Assembly: GCF_052857255.1 (NCBI RefSeq)
Contig: NC_135505.1
Location: 65,770,149-65,834,148 of the forward strand
Direction of reading: 5' to 3'
DNA: 64,000 bases
Origin: Amblyomma americanum
Taxonomy: Eukaryota; Arthropoda; Arachnida; Ixodida; Ixodidae
Made by a program: the position numbers and the translations under genes. Below, piece by piece: positions 23,779-33,270 of this stretch (positions are counted from its first letter, which is position 1; each line of letters starts with the position of its first letter). Below the pieces are notes generated by a model, which was not told the origin of the DNA, did not search any database, and saw only the letters and a program-made list of their open reading frames with translations.

Positions 23779-25926
23779 TTATTTTGTTTGGAGGTCGTGA
23801 ATAAAAGAAAGGGTACCAGGCTTTTCGTTAAGACCTTCTTGAATAGTATTAAACTTGTGGATAAAATAGGATTCACGCTGTTCACGTTCTCGCCTGTTTT
23901 TGAAGCCCCCTTGAATAATTGTTACTTTTAGTTGGTCAAATGGGTGTCCTGCGTTTACATGCTTGGATAGGGGAAGGTTTGGGAGAGACTTGGCGTGTGC
24001 GCGGTGATTGTTAAATCGAATGCGGAATGCAGTGTTTGTCTGTCCTATGTATTGCTGGTTACACAAAGTGCATTCAAGAAGGTAAATAATGTTTGATGAG
24101 TCGCAGTCAAAGTTACCGTTGATTGAATGCTGGAAAACTGACCTCGTACTAGTTGCGGAACACGTAGTCTGCATGTGCTTGCAAACTTTGCAGCGACCCT
24201 TACCACAGGGCTGGCATCCATATTTTGGGGTTTTGTGTTCCTTGGAGTGGACTAGGTGGTTCTGAATGTTTTTGGCACGCCTGTAAATCACGCGGGGTGC
24301 GCATGTAAATATTTTCGATAATCGTTGACTTTGCTGGAGAATGTTAAAGTGCTTATTAAGAATTCTGTTTATGTTCGGTGCGTTACTGTTAAATGTGAGG
24401 ATATGGTTTGTAGTGTAATCATTTCGGTTATCTATTTGGTGCCCCTGGAGTATTTGACTACGGTTAAGATTTGAAGCTCTGTTTATGGCGTCATCAATAA
24501 GGGAACGTGGATAGCGCTGTGTTAAGAGCACGTTGCGCATGTGTTCGGAGTTTTCATGAAAGTCTAGGTCGTTAGAGCAGATTCTTCGAAAACGATGGGC
24601 CTGCGAATAAGGGATGCTGGTTTTGCAGTGACGGGGATGGGCGCTTTGAAAATGTAGATATTTTTGTGAGTCGGTTGGTTTTCTATAAACGGTTGTACGA
24701 ACTGACCCCTTGTCCACCAGAATGTCAACATCAAGAAAATTGATTTGACTGGCTGAGTAGGTGTGCGTAAACTTTATGTTTGGGTGCACGGAGTTGAAAC
24801 TGTCAATGAAATGGATAAGTTGTTGTTCTGTGTTTGTCCATATTATAAAAATATCATCCAAATAGCGCTTGTAAAAGTACGGCTGAATTGTACAAGAAGA
24901 AAGAAATTTTGACTCTATATGATGCATGAAGATATTGGCATAATTTGGGGCCATTCTTGTTCCCATAGCGGTGCCACTTACTTGCAGATAATATTGAAGA
25001 TCAAATTCGAAGCTATTATATTCTGAATTTGAAGCTATTATATTCTAACACAATTTTGGCTAGTGTTCCTAACACGTTTGGGCTTGGAGATTCATGAGGT
25101 TTCTGCTGTTCATAAGATTCTAAAAGGGCTGCAATGCCGTCGGCATGGGGAATGTTTGTGTATAAAGATGTTACATCCATGGTCACAAGAAAGGCTCCTT
25201 CTGGTAATGTTATATTGTCTATCTGGCGGAGAAAGTGGTTTGTATCTTTGATGTAGGATGGATGTGTGGCTGGAATGTGGCTAATTAGAGTGTCAATGTA
25301 CTTTGATATTGGTTCTGTGAGAGTGCCGATTCCTGACATTATTGGCCGTCCAGGAATACCGGCTTTATGTAATTTAGGGAGCATGTAGAAACGCCCAGGA
25401 GAAGGATGGGTAGCCGTGAGTGCCTTGCATAGTTTCGGGGAGATTTCATTGTGTTTTATGAGGTCGAGGAGAATGTCAGATATAGCTTTTGAGTGCTCGT
25501 CGGTGGGGTCGCCATGCAGTTGTTTATAAAAATGGTTGTCAGAAAGCTGTCGGATGCCTTCTGCTATATAGTCATCCCTGTTCAAGATAACAATGCCTCC
25601 GCCCTTATCAGCTGGCTTTATGACGATGTCGGTACGGTTGCTGAGCGCCTCGAGAGCAGTACGTTCTCTTTTAGAAAGATTGTCTGGTCCTAACCTGCGG
25701 TTCTTAAAATTTTCAACAATGTCATTTTGAACTGCCTTAATATAGATATCCAAGTGTTTTTCCCGCCCGATGTTGGGAGTCCAATTTTGGTTTGCTGGGT
25801 GGAAGTCCGTGTTTTGGTGGGGGTTTCCGGGCTTATCAAAAAAGTATTCTCTCAGGCGAAGTTTTCTGGCGAAGTCGCAAAGATCTTTCAGGAGTTGAAA
25901 TTCATTAAATTTGCCTGTGCGGGGGC
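23779..25926 (-). pseudogene. PLE reverse transcriptase + GIY-YIG ORF, disrupted (left arm)
   Basis: The frame encodes the same protein as the right arm but is split in two. The 5' part (to about 25016) holds the N-terminal and early RT motifs (K-P-A-D-K-G-G-G-I-V-I-L, M-D-V-T-S-L-Y-T-N-I-P). The 3' part (24966-23779) holds the G-T-R-M-A-P-N-Y-A-N motif, the catalytic Y-L-D-D box, the Cys cluster and the GIY-YIG domain. A 22-bp tandem duplication at 25003-25046 shifts the frame between them. Apart from that I count nine residue differences from the right arm in about 700. The 5' end is missing at the palindrome junction. It cannot make a full protein unless frameshifting occurs. Confidence 0.88.
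25003..25046. repeat. 22-bp tandem duplication that breaks the left PLE frame
   Basis: Units 25003-25024 and 25025-25046 match at 20 of 22 positions. The right arm has a single copy. Twenty-two bases shift the reading frame by one. Confidence 0.85.
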
Positions 25927-26192
25927 GTTTCAAAACAAAAAAACTTCAGAAATTGGCATAATCAAAATTAGAAAATTTACACGGGACAAAGTTCCCCATG
26001 ACGAATGGATGAAAGAAGTACTAAGTGCGGTTGGATCGAATTCTCCCAACCCCGATATCACTCAGTCAAAGGTCAGCCAAGGGCAAACACTCTCAAAACA
26101 GGGCCATCACAGTGTAGACAACATCACCAATCTATCTCTAACACCGCTCACAGAGTATGAGCGAGCCGTCCTATCTAGAGGGCTGACTTTTT
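25927..26192 (+). other. Spacer of the PLE palindrome (5' part of right arm only)
   Basis: Left-arm homology stops at GCGGGGGC (25926) and right-arm homology starts at GCCCCCGC (26193). The 266 bp between are present once and continue the right-arm coding frame upstream (K-F-T-R-D-K-V-P-H-D-E-W-M). So the two arms start at different 5' positions. Confidence 0.85.
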
Positions 26193-28318
26193 GCCCCCGC
26201 ACAGGCAAATTTAATGAATTTCAACTCCTGAAAGATCTTGACGACTTCGCCAGAAAACTTCGCCTGAGAGAATACTTTTTTGATAAGCCCGGAAACCCCC
26301 ACCAAAACACGGGCTTCCACCCAGCAAACCAAAATTGGACTCCCAACATCGGGCGGGAAAAACACTTGGATATCTATATTAAGGCAGTTCAAAATGACAT
26401 TGTTGAAAATTTTAAGAACCGCAGGTTAGGACCAGACAATCTTTCTAAAAGAGAACGTACTGCTCTCGAGGCGCTCAGCAACCGTGCCGACATCGTCATA
26501 AAGCCAGCTGATAAGGGCGGAGGCATTGTTATCTTGAACAGGGATGACTATATAGCAGAAGGCATCCGACAGCTTTCTGACAACCATTTTTATAAACAAC
26601 TGCATGGCGACCCCACCGACGAGCACTCAAAAGCTATATCTGACATTCTCCTCGACCTCATAAAACACAATGAAATCTCCCCGAAACTATGCAAGGCACT
26701 CACGGCTACCCATCCTTCTCCTGGGCGTTTCTACATGCTCCCTAAATTACATAAAGCCGGTATTCCTGGACGGCCAATAATTTCAGGAATCGGCACTCTC
26801 ACAGAACCAATATCAAAGTACATTGACACTCTAATTAGCCACATTCCAGCCACACATCCATCCTACATCAAAGATACAAACCACTTTCTCCGCCAGATAG
26901 ACAATATAACATTACCAGAAGGAGCCTTTCTTGTGACCATGGATGTAACATCTTTATACACAAACATTCCCCATGCCGACGGCATTGCAGCCCTTTTAGA
27001 ATCTTATGAACAGCAGAAACCTCATGAATCTCCAAGCCCAAACGTGTTAGGAACACTAGCCAAAATTGTGTTAGAATATTATAGCTTCGAATTTGATCTT
27101 CAATATTATCTGCAAGTAAGTGGCACCGCTATGGGAACAAGAATGGCCCCAAATTATGCCAATATCTTCATGCATCATATAGAGTCAAAATTTCTTTCTT
27201 CTTGTACAATTCAGCCGTACTTTTACAAGCGCTATTTGGATGATATTTTTATAATATGGACAAACACAGAACAACAACTTATCCATTTCATTGACAGTTT
27301 CAACTCCGTGCACCCAAACATAAAGTTTACGCACACCTACTCAGCCAGTCAAATCAATTTTCTTGATGTTGACATTCTGGTGGACAAGGGGTCAGTTCGT
27401 ACAACCGTTTATAGAAAACCAACCGACTCACAAAAATATCTACATTTTCAAAGCGCCCATCCCCGTCACTGCAAAACCAGCATCCCTTATTCGCAGGCCC
27501 ATCGTTTTCGAAGAATCTGCTCTAACGACCTAGACTTTCATGAAAACTCCGAACACATGCGCAACGTGCTCTTAACACAGCGCTATCCACGTTCCCTTAT
27601 TGATGACGCCATAAGCAGAGCTTCAAATCTTAACCGTAGTCAAATACTCCAGGGGCACCAAAAAGATAACCGAAATGATTACACTACAAACCTTATCCTC
27701 ACATTTAACAGTAACGCACCGAACATAAACAGAATTCTTAATAAGCACTTTAACATTCTCCAGCAAAGTCAACGATTATCGAAAATATATACATGCGCAC
27801 CCCGCGTGATTTACAGGCGTGCCAAAAACATTCAGAACCACCTAGTCTACTCCAAGGAACACAAAACCCCAAAATATGGATGCCAGCCCTGTGGTAAGGG
27901 TCGCTGCAAAGTTTGCAAGCACATGCAGACTACGTGTTCCGCAACTAGTACGAGGTCAGTTTTCCAGCATTCAATCAACGGTAACTTTGACTGCGACTCA
28001 TCAAACATTATTTACCTTCTTGAATGCACTTTGTGTAACCAGCAATACATAGGACAGACAAACACTGCATTCCGCATTCGATTTAACAATCACCGCGCAC
28101 ACGCCAAGTCTCTCCCAAACCTTCCCCTATCCAAGCATGTAAACGCAGGACACCCATTTGACCAACTAAAAGTAACAATTATTCAAGGGGGCTTCAAAAA
28201 CAGGCGAGAACGTGAACAGCGTGAATCCTATTTTATCCACAAGTTTAATACTATTCAAGAAGGTCTTAACGAAAAGCCTGGTACCCTTTCTTTTATTCAC
28301 GACCTCCAAACAAAATAA
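25928..28318 (+). CDS. PLE polyprotein: reverse transcriptase + GIY-YIG endonuclease (intact frame)
   Basis: The enzyme copies its RNA into DNA at a nick made by its own endonuclease domain. About 796 codons are open. Order of domains: a divergent N-terminus; L-S-R-G-L-T-F-C-P; K-P-A-D-K-G-G-G-I-V-I-L; RT motif A M-D-V-T-S-L-Y-T-N-I-P; motif B S-G-T-A-M-G-T-R-M-A-P; catalytic Y-L-D-D (codon at 27233); F-L-D-V-D; a Cys cluster C-x2-C-x4-C-x2-C (first Cys at 27881); and GIY-YIG (I-I-Y-L-L-E-C at 28007, then Q-Y-I-G-Q-T). This resembles the Poseidon/Neptune-type PLEs of animals. The first in-frame ATG inside the element is at 26009. The frame also stays open back to 25727, but codons before 25928 are antisense of the left arm. 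The N-terminus may be truncated. It could be active, or recently so. Confidence 0.85.
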   Translation, partial: FQNKKTSEIGIIKIRKFTRDKVPHDEWMKEVLSAVGSNSPNPDITQSKVSQGQTLSKQGHHSVDNITNLSLTPLTEYERAVLSRGLTFCPRTGKFNEFQLLKDLDDFARKLRLREYFFDKPGNPHQNTGFHPANQNWTPNIGREKHLDIYIKAVQNDIVENFKNRRLGPDNLSKRERTALEALSNRADIVIKPADKGGGIVILNRDDYIAEGIRQLSDNHFYKQLHGDPTDEHSKAISDILLDLIKHNEISPKLCKALTATHPSPGRFYMLPKLHKAGIPGRPIISGIGTLTEPISKYIDTLISHIPATHPSYIKDTNHFLRQIDNITLPEGAFLVTMDVTSLYTNIPHADGIAALLESYEQQKPHESPSPNVLGTLAKIVLEYYSFEFDLQYYLQVSGTAMGTRMAPNYANIFMHHIESKFLSSCTIQPYFYKRYLDDIFIIWTNTEQQLIHFIDSFNSVHPNIKFTHTYSASQINFLDVDILVDKGSVRTTVYRKPTDSQKYLHFQSAHPRHCKTSIPYSQAHRFRRICSNDLDFHENSEHMRNVLLTQRYPRSLIDDAISRASNLNRSQILQGHQKDNRNDYTTNLILTFNSNAPNINRILNKHFNILQQSQRLSKIYTCAPRVIYRRAKNIQNHLVYSKEHKTPKYGCQPCGKGRCKVCKHMQTTCSATSTRSVFQHSINGNFDCDSSNIIYLLECTLCNQQYIGQTNTAFRIRFNNHRAHAKSLPNLPLSKHVNAGHPFDQLKVTIIQGGFKNRREREQRESYFIHKFNTIQEGLNEKPGTLSFIHDLQTK

Positions 28319-29089
28319 TACTACACTTCTCGTTAATTGGCTAACTCAGATATACCTTTTATAACTCCTAGTGTATATCCCAGGCAATCATACCCCTCCT
28401 TACTTACACTATCCTGCCTCGTGCAGTATTGATAAGTTTTTGACGTTCTTTCCTTACATTTTCCGACAATCTGAAATCTTTGCACACAGCTAGCCCAGCC
28501 CTCCTCCCCTACAAACAAGTATTCCCGGCGAGGTCGGTTCAACGACCTACCCACGGAGAGGGGTGCACCGTTCAGTGAAACCCAGACCCCGTGAGTAAGT
28601 TCTTAGACATGTGCTCGTTAACGTAGCCCACTCCTTCCTTAACGTTCTAGCCCTCGGCTCACCGGAAATTAGTGAGACCCCCAAAAGGCGCCTGGTTTGG
28701 CCTGTTCGTCACTGCCAGTGTCATTTGCGCAGCGGCTCCCCTTTGGACACGCATCTGCAGCGGCGCCCTTTGTGTTTGTGCATTTTGTTTGTGTGTTTTG
28801 TTTCCGTGCTGCCCATGTCCCCCGCACCGTCTTCCTCTCCCTTTCTCTCGTTTCGCCATCTCCTTTTGTACCCCACCCTTCCTTACTGTACTAGTTTCCC
28901 TCCCCCTTTTTTTTCTTTTATTTCTATTTTTTTGCTTCCTCCCCTAATATTGTCCCGGTCTGCTCCCCGCACCCCCATCTTTATTTTCTTTTTTTCAGTT
29001 TTTTGAACCGTTGTTGCTATTTGCGTGTTACACTCCTTTCTCCCTCCTCTTGAGCTCACAAACTTAAAACGTCCATCTGACGCGAGACC

Positions 29090-29150
29090 ACTACAGTCCT
29101 GAAGAAGACCGCACCGCGGTCGAAACGTTGATAAATAAAAGTGTCTTTGT
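29090..29150 (+). ncRNA. Hammerhead-ribozyme-like hairpin, right PLE arm
   Basis: Core CTGAAGA is at 29099-29105. One extra A is at 29106. Stem II is GACCGC (29107-29112) with GCGGTC (29116-29121), loop ACC. GAAA is at 29122-29125. A short stem III could form between AC(G) after GAA and (U)GU before C29145 (GTC cleavage-type triplet at 29143-29145). Stem I could pair CTACAG (29091-29096) with TTGTAG just downstream of the triplet. The arrangement is that of a type I hammerhead, but the extra A and a mismatched stem I base weaken it. Confidence 0.45.
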
Positions 29151-29172
29151 AGAAGTGCCCACTTCTCTTAAA

Positions 29173-29174
<2 letters not shown>

Positions 29175-29214
<40 letters not shown>
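29175..29214. repeat. (TA)20 at the 3' end of the right PLE arm
   Basis: Forty bases of alternating T and A lie between the right arm and the right 200-bp repeat. The bases preceding the left 200-bp repeat are not TA-rich. This tract is therefore more likely a 3' tail of the element than copied target. Confidence 0.85.
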
Positions 29215-29216
<2 letters not shown>

Positions 29217-29410
29217 AAAACATATCCCAGCATGAAAGGCGCAAGTGCGCACCTTTATCAGGCAAATTTATGCTACGTCTAGAAGTGCAAAGTTACTTTG
29301 TCAAAGACTAAACTTACACTGACAAACAGGGCAAACTTAGCACCCCTGTTGTGCATGCGCGAACACCCTCACGTCCTATTGCCCAAAGGGTATCTATGCA
29401 CTATCTGCTG

Positions 29411-29414
<4 letters not shown>
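29215..29414 (+). repeat. Right copy of 200-bp direct repeat flanking the PLE palindrome
   Basis: Same orientation and length as 22667-22866, with four substitutions (for example GCGCAC for GCGCGC and GCACTATC for GCCCTATC). It is followed by GTGT and a long (TA)n, as expected if the unfilled target was this 200-bp stretch next to a GT/TA microsatellite. Confidence 0.9.

Positions 29415-29417
<3 letters not shown>

Positions 29418-29503
<86 letters not shown>
29418..29503. repeat. (TA)43 microsatellite
   Basis: Eighty-six bases of uninterrupted TA follow the right 200-bp repeat and end at ACTGTCGAC. Frames reading through it are artefacts. Confidence 0.95.
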
Positions 29504-29504
<1 letters not shown>

Positions 29505-31374
29505 TGTCGACACAAAAGTACTATTAGCGCTCTTTAGCGTAAAACCGGTCCACTGAATGCAGGACTAAAGTTGACCCATATGGTGTAAGCCGTAGTGGAG
29601 GCAGTGTGTAATTGTTGAGACAAATCTTTCATTTGAGATGGGCTGCGTCATCTCGTTTTCAGATGCAGGTATTACTGCCGAATGCACACAAAGGGTCATC
29701 AAACAATTGGAGAAAGAAATCTGCCGACGTATTTATTTCCTACATGATACACCATATTAAAGCAATGGCCCTGGCAGTATTCCCCATGCATGTGGGGGCA
29801 GTATGTACCATGTATTTGACCTGCACAGAGAAGAAAACCTGTAATAATTTTTTTTTCACTACAGAGCTTAGTAGGACTTGGCCTTGGGCTGAGTTAGTTT
29901 ATGTATAAAAATATAAACTGCACAAAAGGCAGGAATAAAGTTAGCCACAAGTACAGGCATCGAACTGCTTATTAAGGAGAACCAAAATGAGAAAATATAT
30001 GCAGAAAAAACAAAACATGTCTTAAATGACAGCTACTTAATCGCTCGCATATACTAACATGATCGCAAACACACTGGCTTCTTAGAAAAAAATTCGCGCC
30101 TGGCCAACAAAAGAAAAAACTGCTAAGAAATCAGAAAAAATCCAGAATATTTTTCCCAGGGGCAAGGCCAAGCTGTAGGCATCCCGGATGCCAGACTACT
30201 TGGAGGGTAGTGTCAAGAAAAACAAAAAAAAATGTGTATGAAACGGAAATTAGTAAAACACGAGAAAATAAAATGCAATTTAACAAATCCTTCCCTCCGT
30301 TTTCTTGTGTTTATTTTTCCATATCATTATTTGTTTTAATTGTTAAATCAAGTTTTATTTTTTCACCAGCACTTCTACTCCTGTCCGCTGCTTTTCCATT
30401 CCATCATCTACGAATTTTTTTTTCTGCTTTGAGAATTTCCTCTACCTAGTGGTCTGATTTCTTGAGTGGCTAAGGTATGATGCAGCCCCAGGTAACAATA
30501 TGACTCGGGTCTCTGATGCCACTGTATGTTTTGTAGCCCATGATATGAATGAAAGGGAAGTGTAGGTGATTATCAAAGTGTTATTGAGTGATATCGCCAG
30601 CTGTAATTTTACTCTGTTCTTCTTTCCCTGCATATATTACCTGTGAATTCATTTTCTATTGTGAACGGCAGGAAGCTTGTGCCTGTGATGGCTTTTCTGG
30701 GTGCATCCCATTGTCGCTACCTTTTTATATAGTTTAAATTCCAGCAGAAATGCATAGACATTACAAAAATATTATGCACTATCAATAATGATAAAGAAGG
30801 GGTCGAACTCCTTTTTCAAGCCAATATATGACTTTTTGAGTGCACCTCCTAACATCACCTCATGTCGAAATACAGGCATTTGTATTTTACGGTACCGCTC
30901 CTCGAAACCAAGAAAAAGCTTCGGGTTAAAAGTGAAATAATAGCAAGGCCAACTTACACAACTAAAGAGTCGTCTAAACTCATTTGGTAATGAAGTGACT
31001 TCATACACACAAAATTATACGAACCAATATGTTAAAGGTAGCTTTAGTTAAGGTTCACAACCTGTTTTATACTACACCTCTACATTATGCCTGTGCAAAA
31101 AGCTTCGCTTATCCGACCAGAATTCACTGAAAGACTACTTTGACTACACAAGCATGATAAAATAATCTCCTCCTAAAGCACTATTTTTGCTTGAGGAAAT
31201 TACAAACCTCGACTCTTTACATACATAGTGCGGTTTCATCTAATGCTTGCAGCATATGCAGCAGCAGTAATTTTCATGAATTACAATTTGCCGGAACAGT
31301 AGGATGCAACCTCTATATAACAATTTTTCAGATGCTTAGAATAATGAAATATTGATTACTGACTGTCAGAATGA
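29504..31374. other. Lipase intron 4, anonymous AT-rich stretch
   Basis: No gene or element is recognised. A string near 30465-30515 (GAGTGGCTAAGG, later GACTCGGGTCTC) has a faint tRNA-like layout, but no folding was found. Confidence 0.4.
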
Positions 31375-31615
31375 AAGAGAAAGAAAGAGAAGTGGTAGAG
31401 GAAAGGCAGGGAGGTTAACCAGCAGAATGTTCCGGTTGGCTACCCTGCACTGAGGGAGAGGGATGAGGCGGGCGTAAAAGAATATGAAGTGCAATGCGCT
31501 CTGTATCTGGCACGAAAAACAATGGCAAACGCACTGAAATTCGCAGGTTGCCGCTGCTGTAGCCTGTACATTTTGAGGGCTGCCGAACGCTCCGACCTGA
31601 GTAGAACACAACTTT
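31375..31615 (+). repeat. Dispersed tick repeat (AGGCAGGGAGGTTAACCAG type)
   Basis: An AG-rich lead (AGAGAAAGAAAGAGAAG) is followed by GGCAGGGAGGTTAACCAG and TCCGGTTGGCTACCCTGCAC. A diverged second copy of the same order lies at 50240-50365. I remember this block as common in tick genomes, but I cannot name its class. Confidence 0.55.
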
Positions 31616-31619
31616 AGTC

Positions 31620-33270
31620 CTCCATCACTAATACGAGGCAGATAGGCGGCGCAGACGTTCCAGTGTGTAGAAGGGCTGTGACCGTTGCGGCTGATAATGT
31701 TGATGACAACGTAAGCATCGGATTTCTTCTCGGAAGGATGAGGCTGGAGGATGCGCTGTGCCAGCTATTGGAGAGCTACAAGCAGTGGATTCAACAAATT
31801 CAGCATCTTCAGTGCATTCTGTGCAGCTGGCATGTGCGAGAAGGAAAGCAGCACACGCATGGTATTCACGATTGGCTTCAGCATTGCAATTACATGCTCG
31901 TCTGCGACTTGGGCCGGTTTCTGACCAACTACCCGACCAGCAATAGGCTCAAAACACTGGGTGCGCGTTGACTTTTCTATCATTTATGTTGTGCAGTGCT
32001 TCAGAAGCGATGGCCAAGTAACTTGCTGGTCACGGTCATGGACCGAAGTTGGGACTTGTGCTTGATTAGAAATAGGCTCAGGACTCGGGTACGCAATACC
32101 TTTTTGTTCAATGCGAGTGTGTGTAGCTCAGGCAGGGATGGCCAAGGCCCATCTGCGACAACCGTCCCTACCTCAACAGTCATATGGCTCCCTTTCATTA
32201 AAGTATTATGCGCAAGGGAACGACATGTTGCGGAAATTCTTAGACGATTCATTCCAATATCAGCACACATTTAGAAGGCCTGTGACGAGGGCGACGACGT
32301 CGTCGCACCTTAGCAGCAGTTTCTCTGTGTGTGGAATTGTCTCTTGTCATTTGAGTATCGCCCGTTCCCTTTTCAGGTGAGGACAATGTTTTGAGGCAGC
32401 GTCATGAGGGCTGAGGCAATTGGCACACGTAAGGACTGTTGCCCGGCAAGCATAGCCGCTTTGTGGCTGCGTGCACCGTGGGCACACCATGGGGAAATCG
32501 CACACACTACTCACGTGTCCTATCTTCATGTATTTCCGGCACTGGAGAGGATTCAGAATGAAAGGCCCAACTACATGCCGAAAGTGCACAACATTCACGT
32601 ACGTTGGCATGCAGTCTCCTTGGAAAGTGTTGCACTTTTACCTCCCAAAACGCTGAGCTTGCAGTACGGCTACACCGTCGGTGGCTGGTTGAATCAAAAT
32701 GGGCAGACCAGAGTCGCGGATGGCTATGTAGACATCGTAAGTGACGCCTGCCGTAGTGCCACTGCCTAGAAAGACATGGGAACAAACGCTGATGCCGCCG
32801 AGCGTTTTGATGTTGCTCAAGCTTTAAAGCGCGTTCCAGTCCATGAAATCAACAGCGACGACATTCCTAAAATGATTCACCATCAACTTAACCTGCTCCC
32901 GGGACGCGAGCCTCCAGGAAAATAGACGTGGTTTGCCTGTTAATGTGGTTGAGATTGTCAGTAAGAGTTTCGGGCACAAAGAGCACTGTGTGTGTCGATG
33001 ATCCTCGCTCCGTAATGACCGTGGACGTACTCGACGACGACGAGTCCTAGCCTTTGTGCAGTCTCCGTTTGGACTTCTTGCTTAGGACCCTGACGAAGTT
33101 TTCGTCAGCCGATGAGTCATCATTGGTGGCCGAGTACACCATGGTGACCTGGCTGCTTGCATCATTCGGGAGGCCAAAACGTTTCCTCTGGGCGGAAGCG
33201 GCTGACCCACCGAACTGAAGTCCAAAAGCAAAGATACAAGGGCAAGGGAACCATCGAAGGCATTTCATAT
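31620..33270 (-). pseudogene. LINE ORF1 (gag-like, zinc-knuckle) relic
   Basis: Pieces in several frames on the minus strand line up as an ORF1 of a Jockey/I-type LINE. The N-terminal part has S-S-A-D-E-N-F-V-R-V-L-S-K-K-S-K-R-R (near 33120-33060). A middle part has I-A-I-R-D-S-G-L-P-I-L-I-Q-P. A knuckle region near 32560-32370 has F-I-L-N-P-L-Q-C-R-K-Y and C-P-R-C and C-A-N-C. The C-terminal part has I-A-M-L-K-P-I-V-N-T-M-R-V-L-L with N-L-L-N-P-L-L-V-A-L-Q (31890-31770). One knuckle Cys is replaced by Tyr, and frameshifts separate the pieces. I see no endonuclease or RT next to it. It lies antisense in lipase intron 4. Confidence 0.6.

Larger units (their letters stand above)
22888..25926 (-). 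mobile_element. Penelope-like element, left (minus-strand) arm of a head-to-head pair
   Basis: This is a near full-length PLE read on the minus strand, from 25926 (5' side) to 22888 (3' side). It contains the reverse transcriptase and GIY-YIG regions, a roughly 0.85-kb 3' untranslated part with long pyrimidine/purine-rich runs (23080-23270), the hammerhead-like hairpin and a terminal (TA)n. It matches the plus-strand arm 26193-29174 as an inverted repeat. From the arm end to the hairpin the two arms differ in length by only 23 bp, 22 of which are a local duplication. Compared with the right arm it lacks the 5' 266 bp and has about 34 extra bp at the 3' end (from the TTACGAACGTAGG side). Confidence 0.9.
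25927..29174 (+). mobile_element. Penelope-like element, right (plus-strand) arm of the head-to-head pair
   Basis: This copy begins right at the palindrome centre. Its first 266 bp (25927-26192) are absent from the left arm, and from 26193 on it is the inverted partner of the left arm. It has an intact coding frame to 28318 and a roughly 0.85-kb 3' region with the same low-complexity tracts. The hammerhead-like hairpin is at 29090-29150, with an AATAAA at 29134-29139 inside the hairpin's AT-rich loop. It ends at CTTAAATC next to a (TA)n tract, about 34 bp short of the left arm's 3' end. It lies in lipase intron 4, in the sense orientation. Confidence 0.9.

Noticed and set aside
25727..25927. 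The first 67 codons of the long plus-strand frame, as an N-terminal extension of the PLE protein
   Set aside because: They are the antisense of the left arm. The same peptide appears antisense to the right arm at 26171-26392, so it is a by-product of the palindrome.
22667..29414. Interpretation of the flanking 200-bp repeats as LTRs of a retrotransposon or Penelope pseudo-LTRs
   Set aside because: They lack TG...CA ends and a short target duplication. They lie in direct orientation around an inverted pair, so they cannot be internal to both copies in the same sense.
29298..29537. Frame with a long I-Y repeat
   Set aside because: It is the translation of a (TA)n microsatellite.
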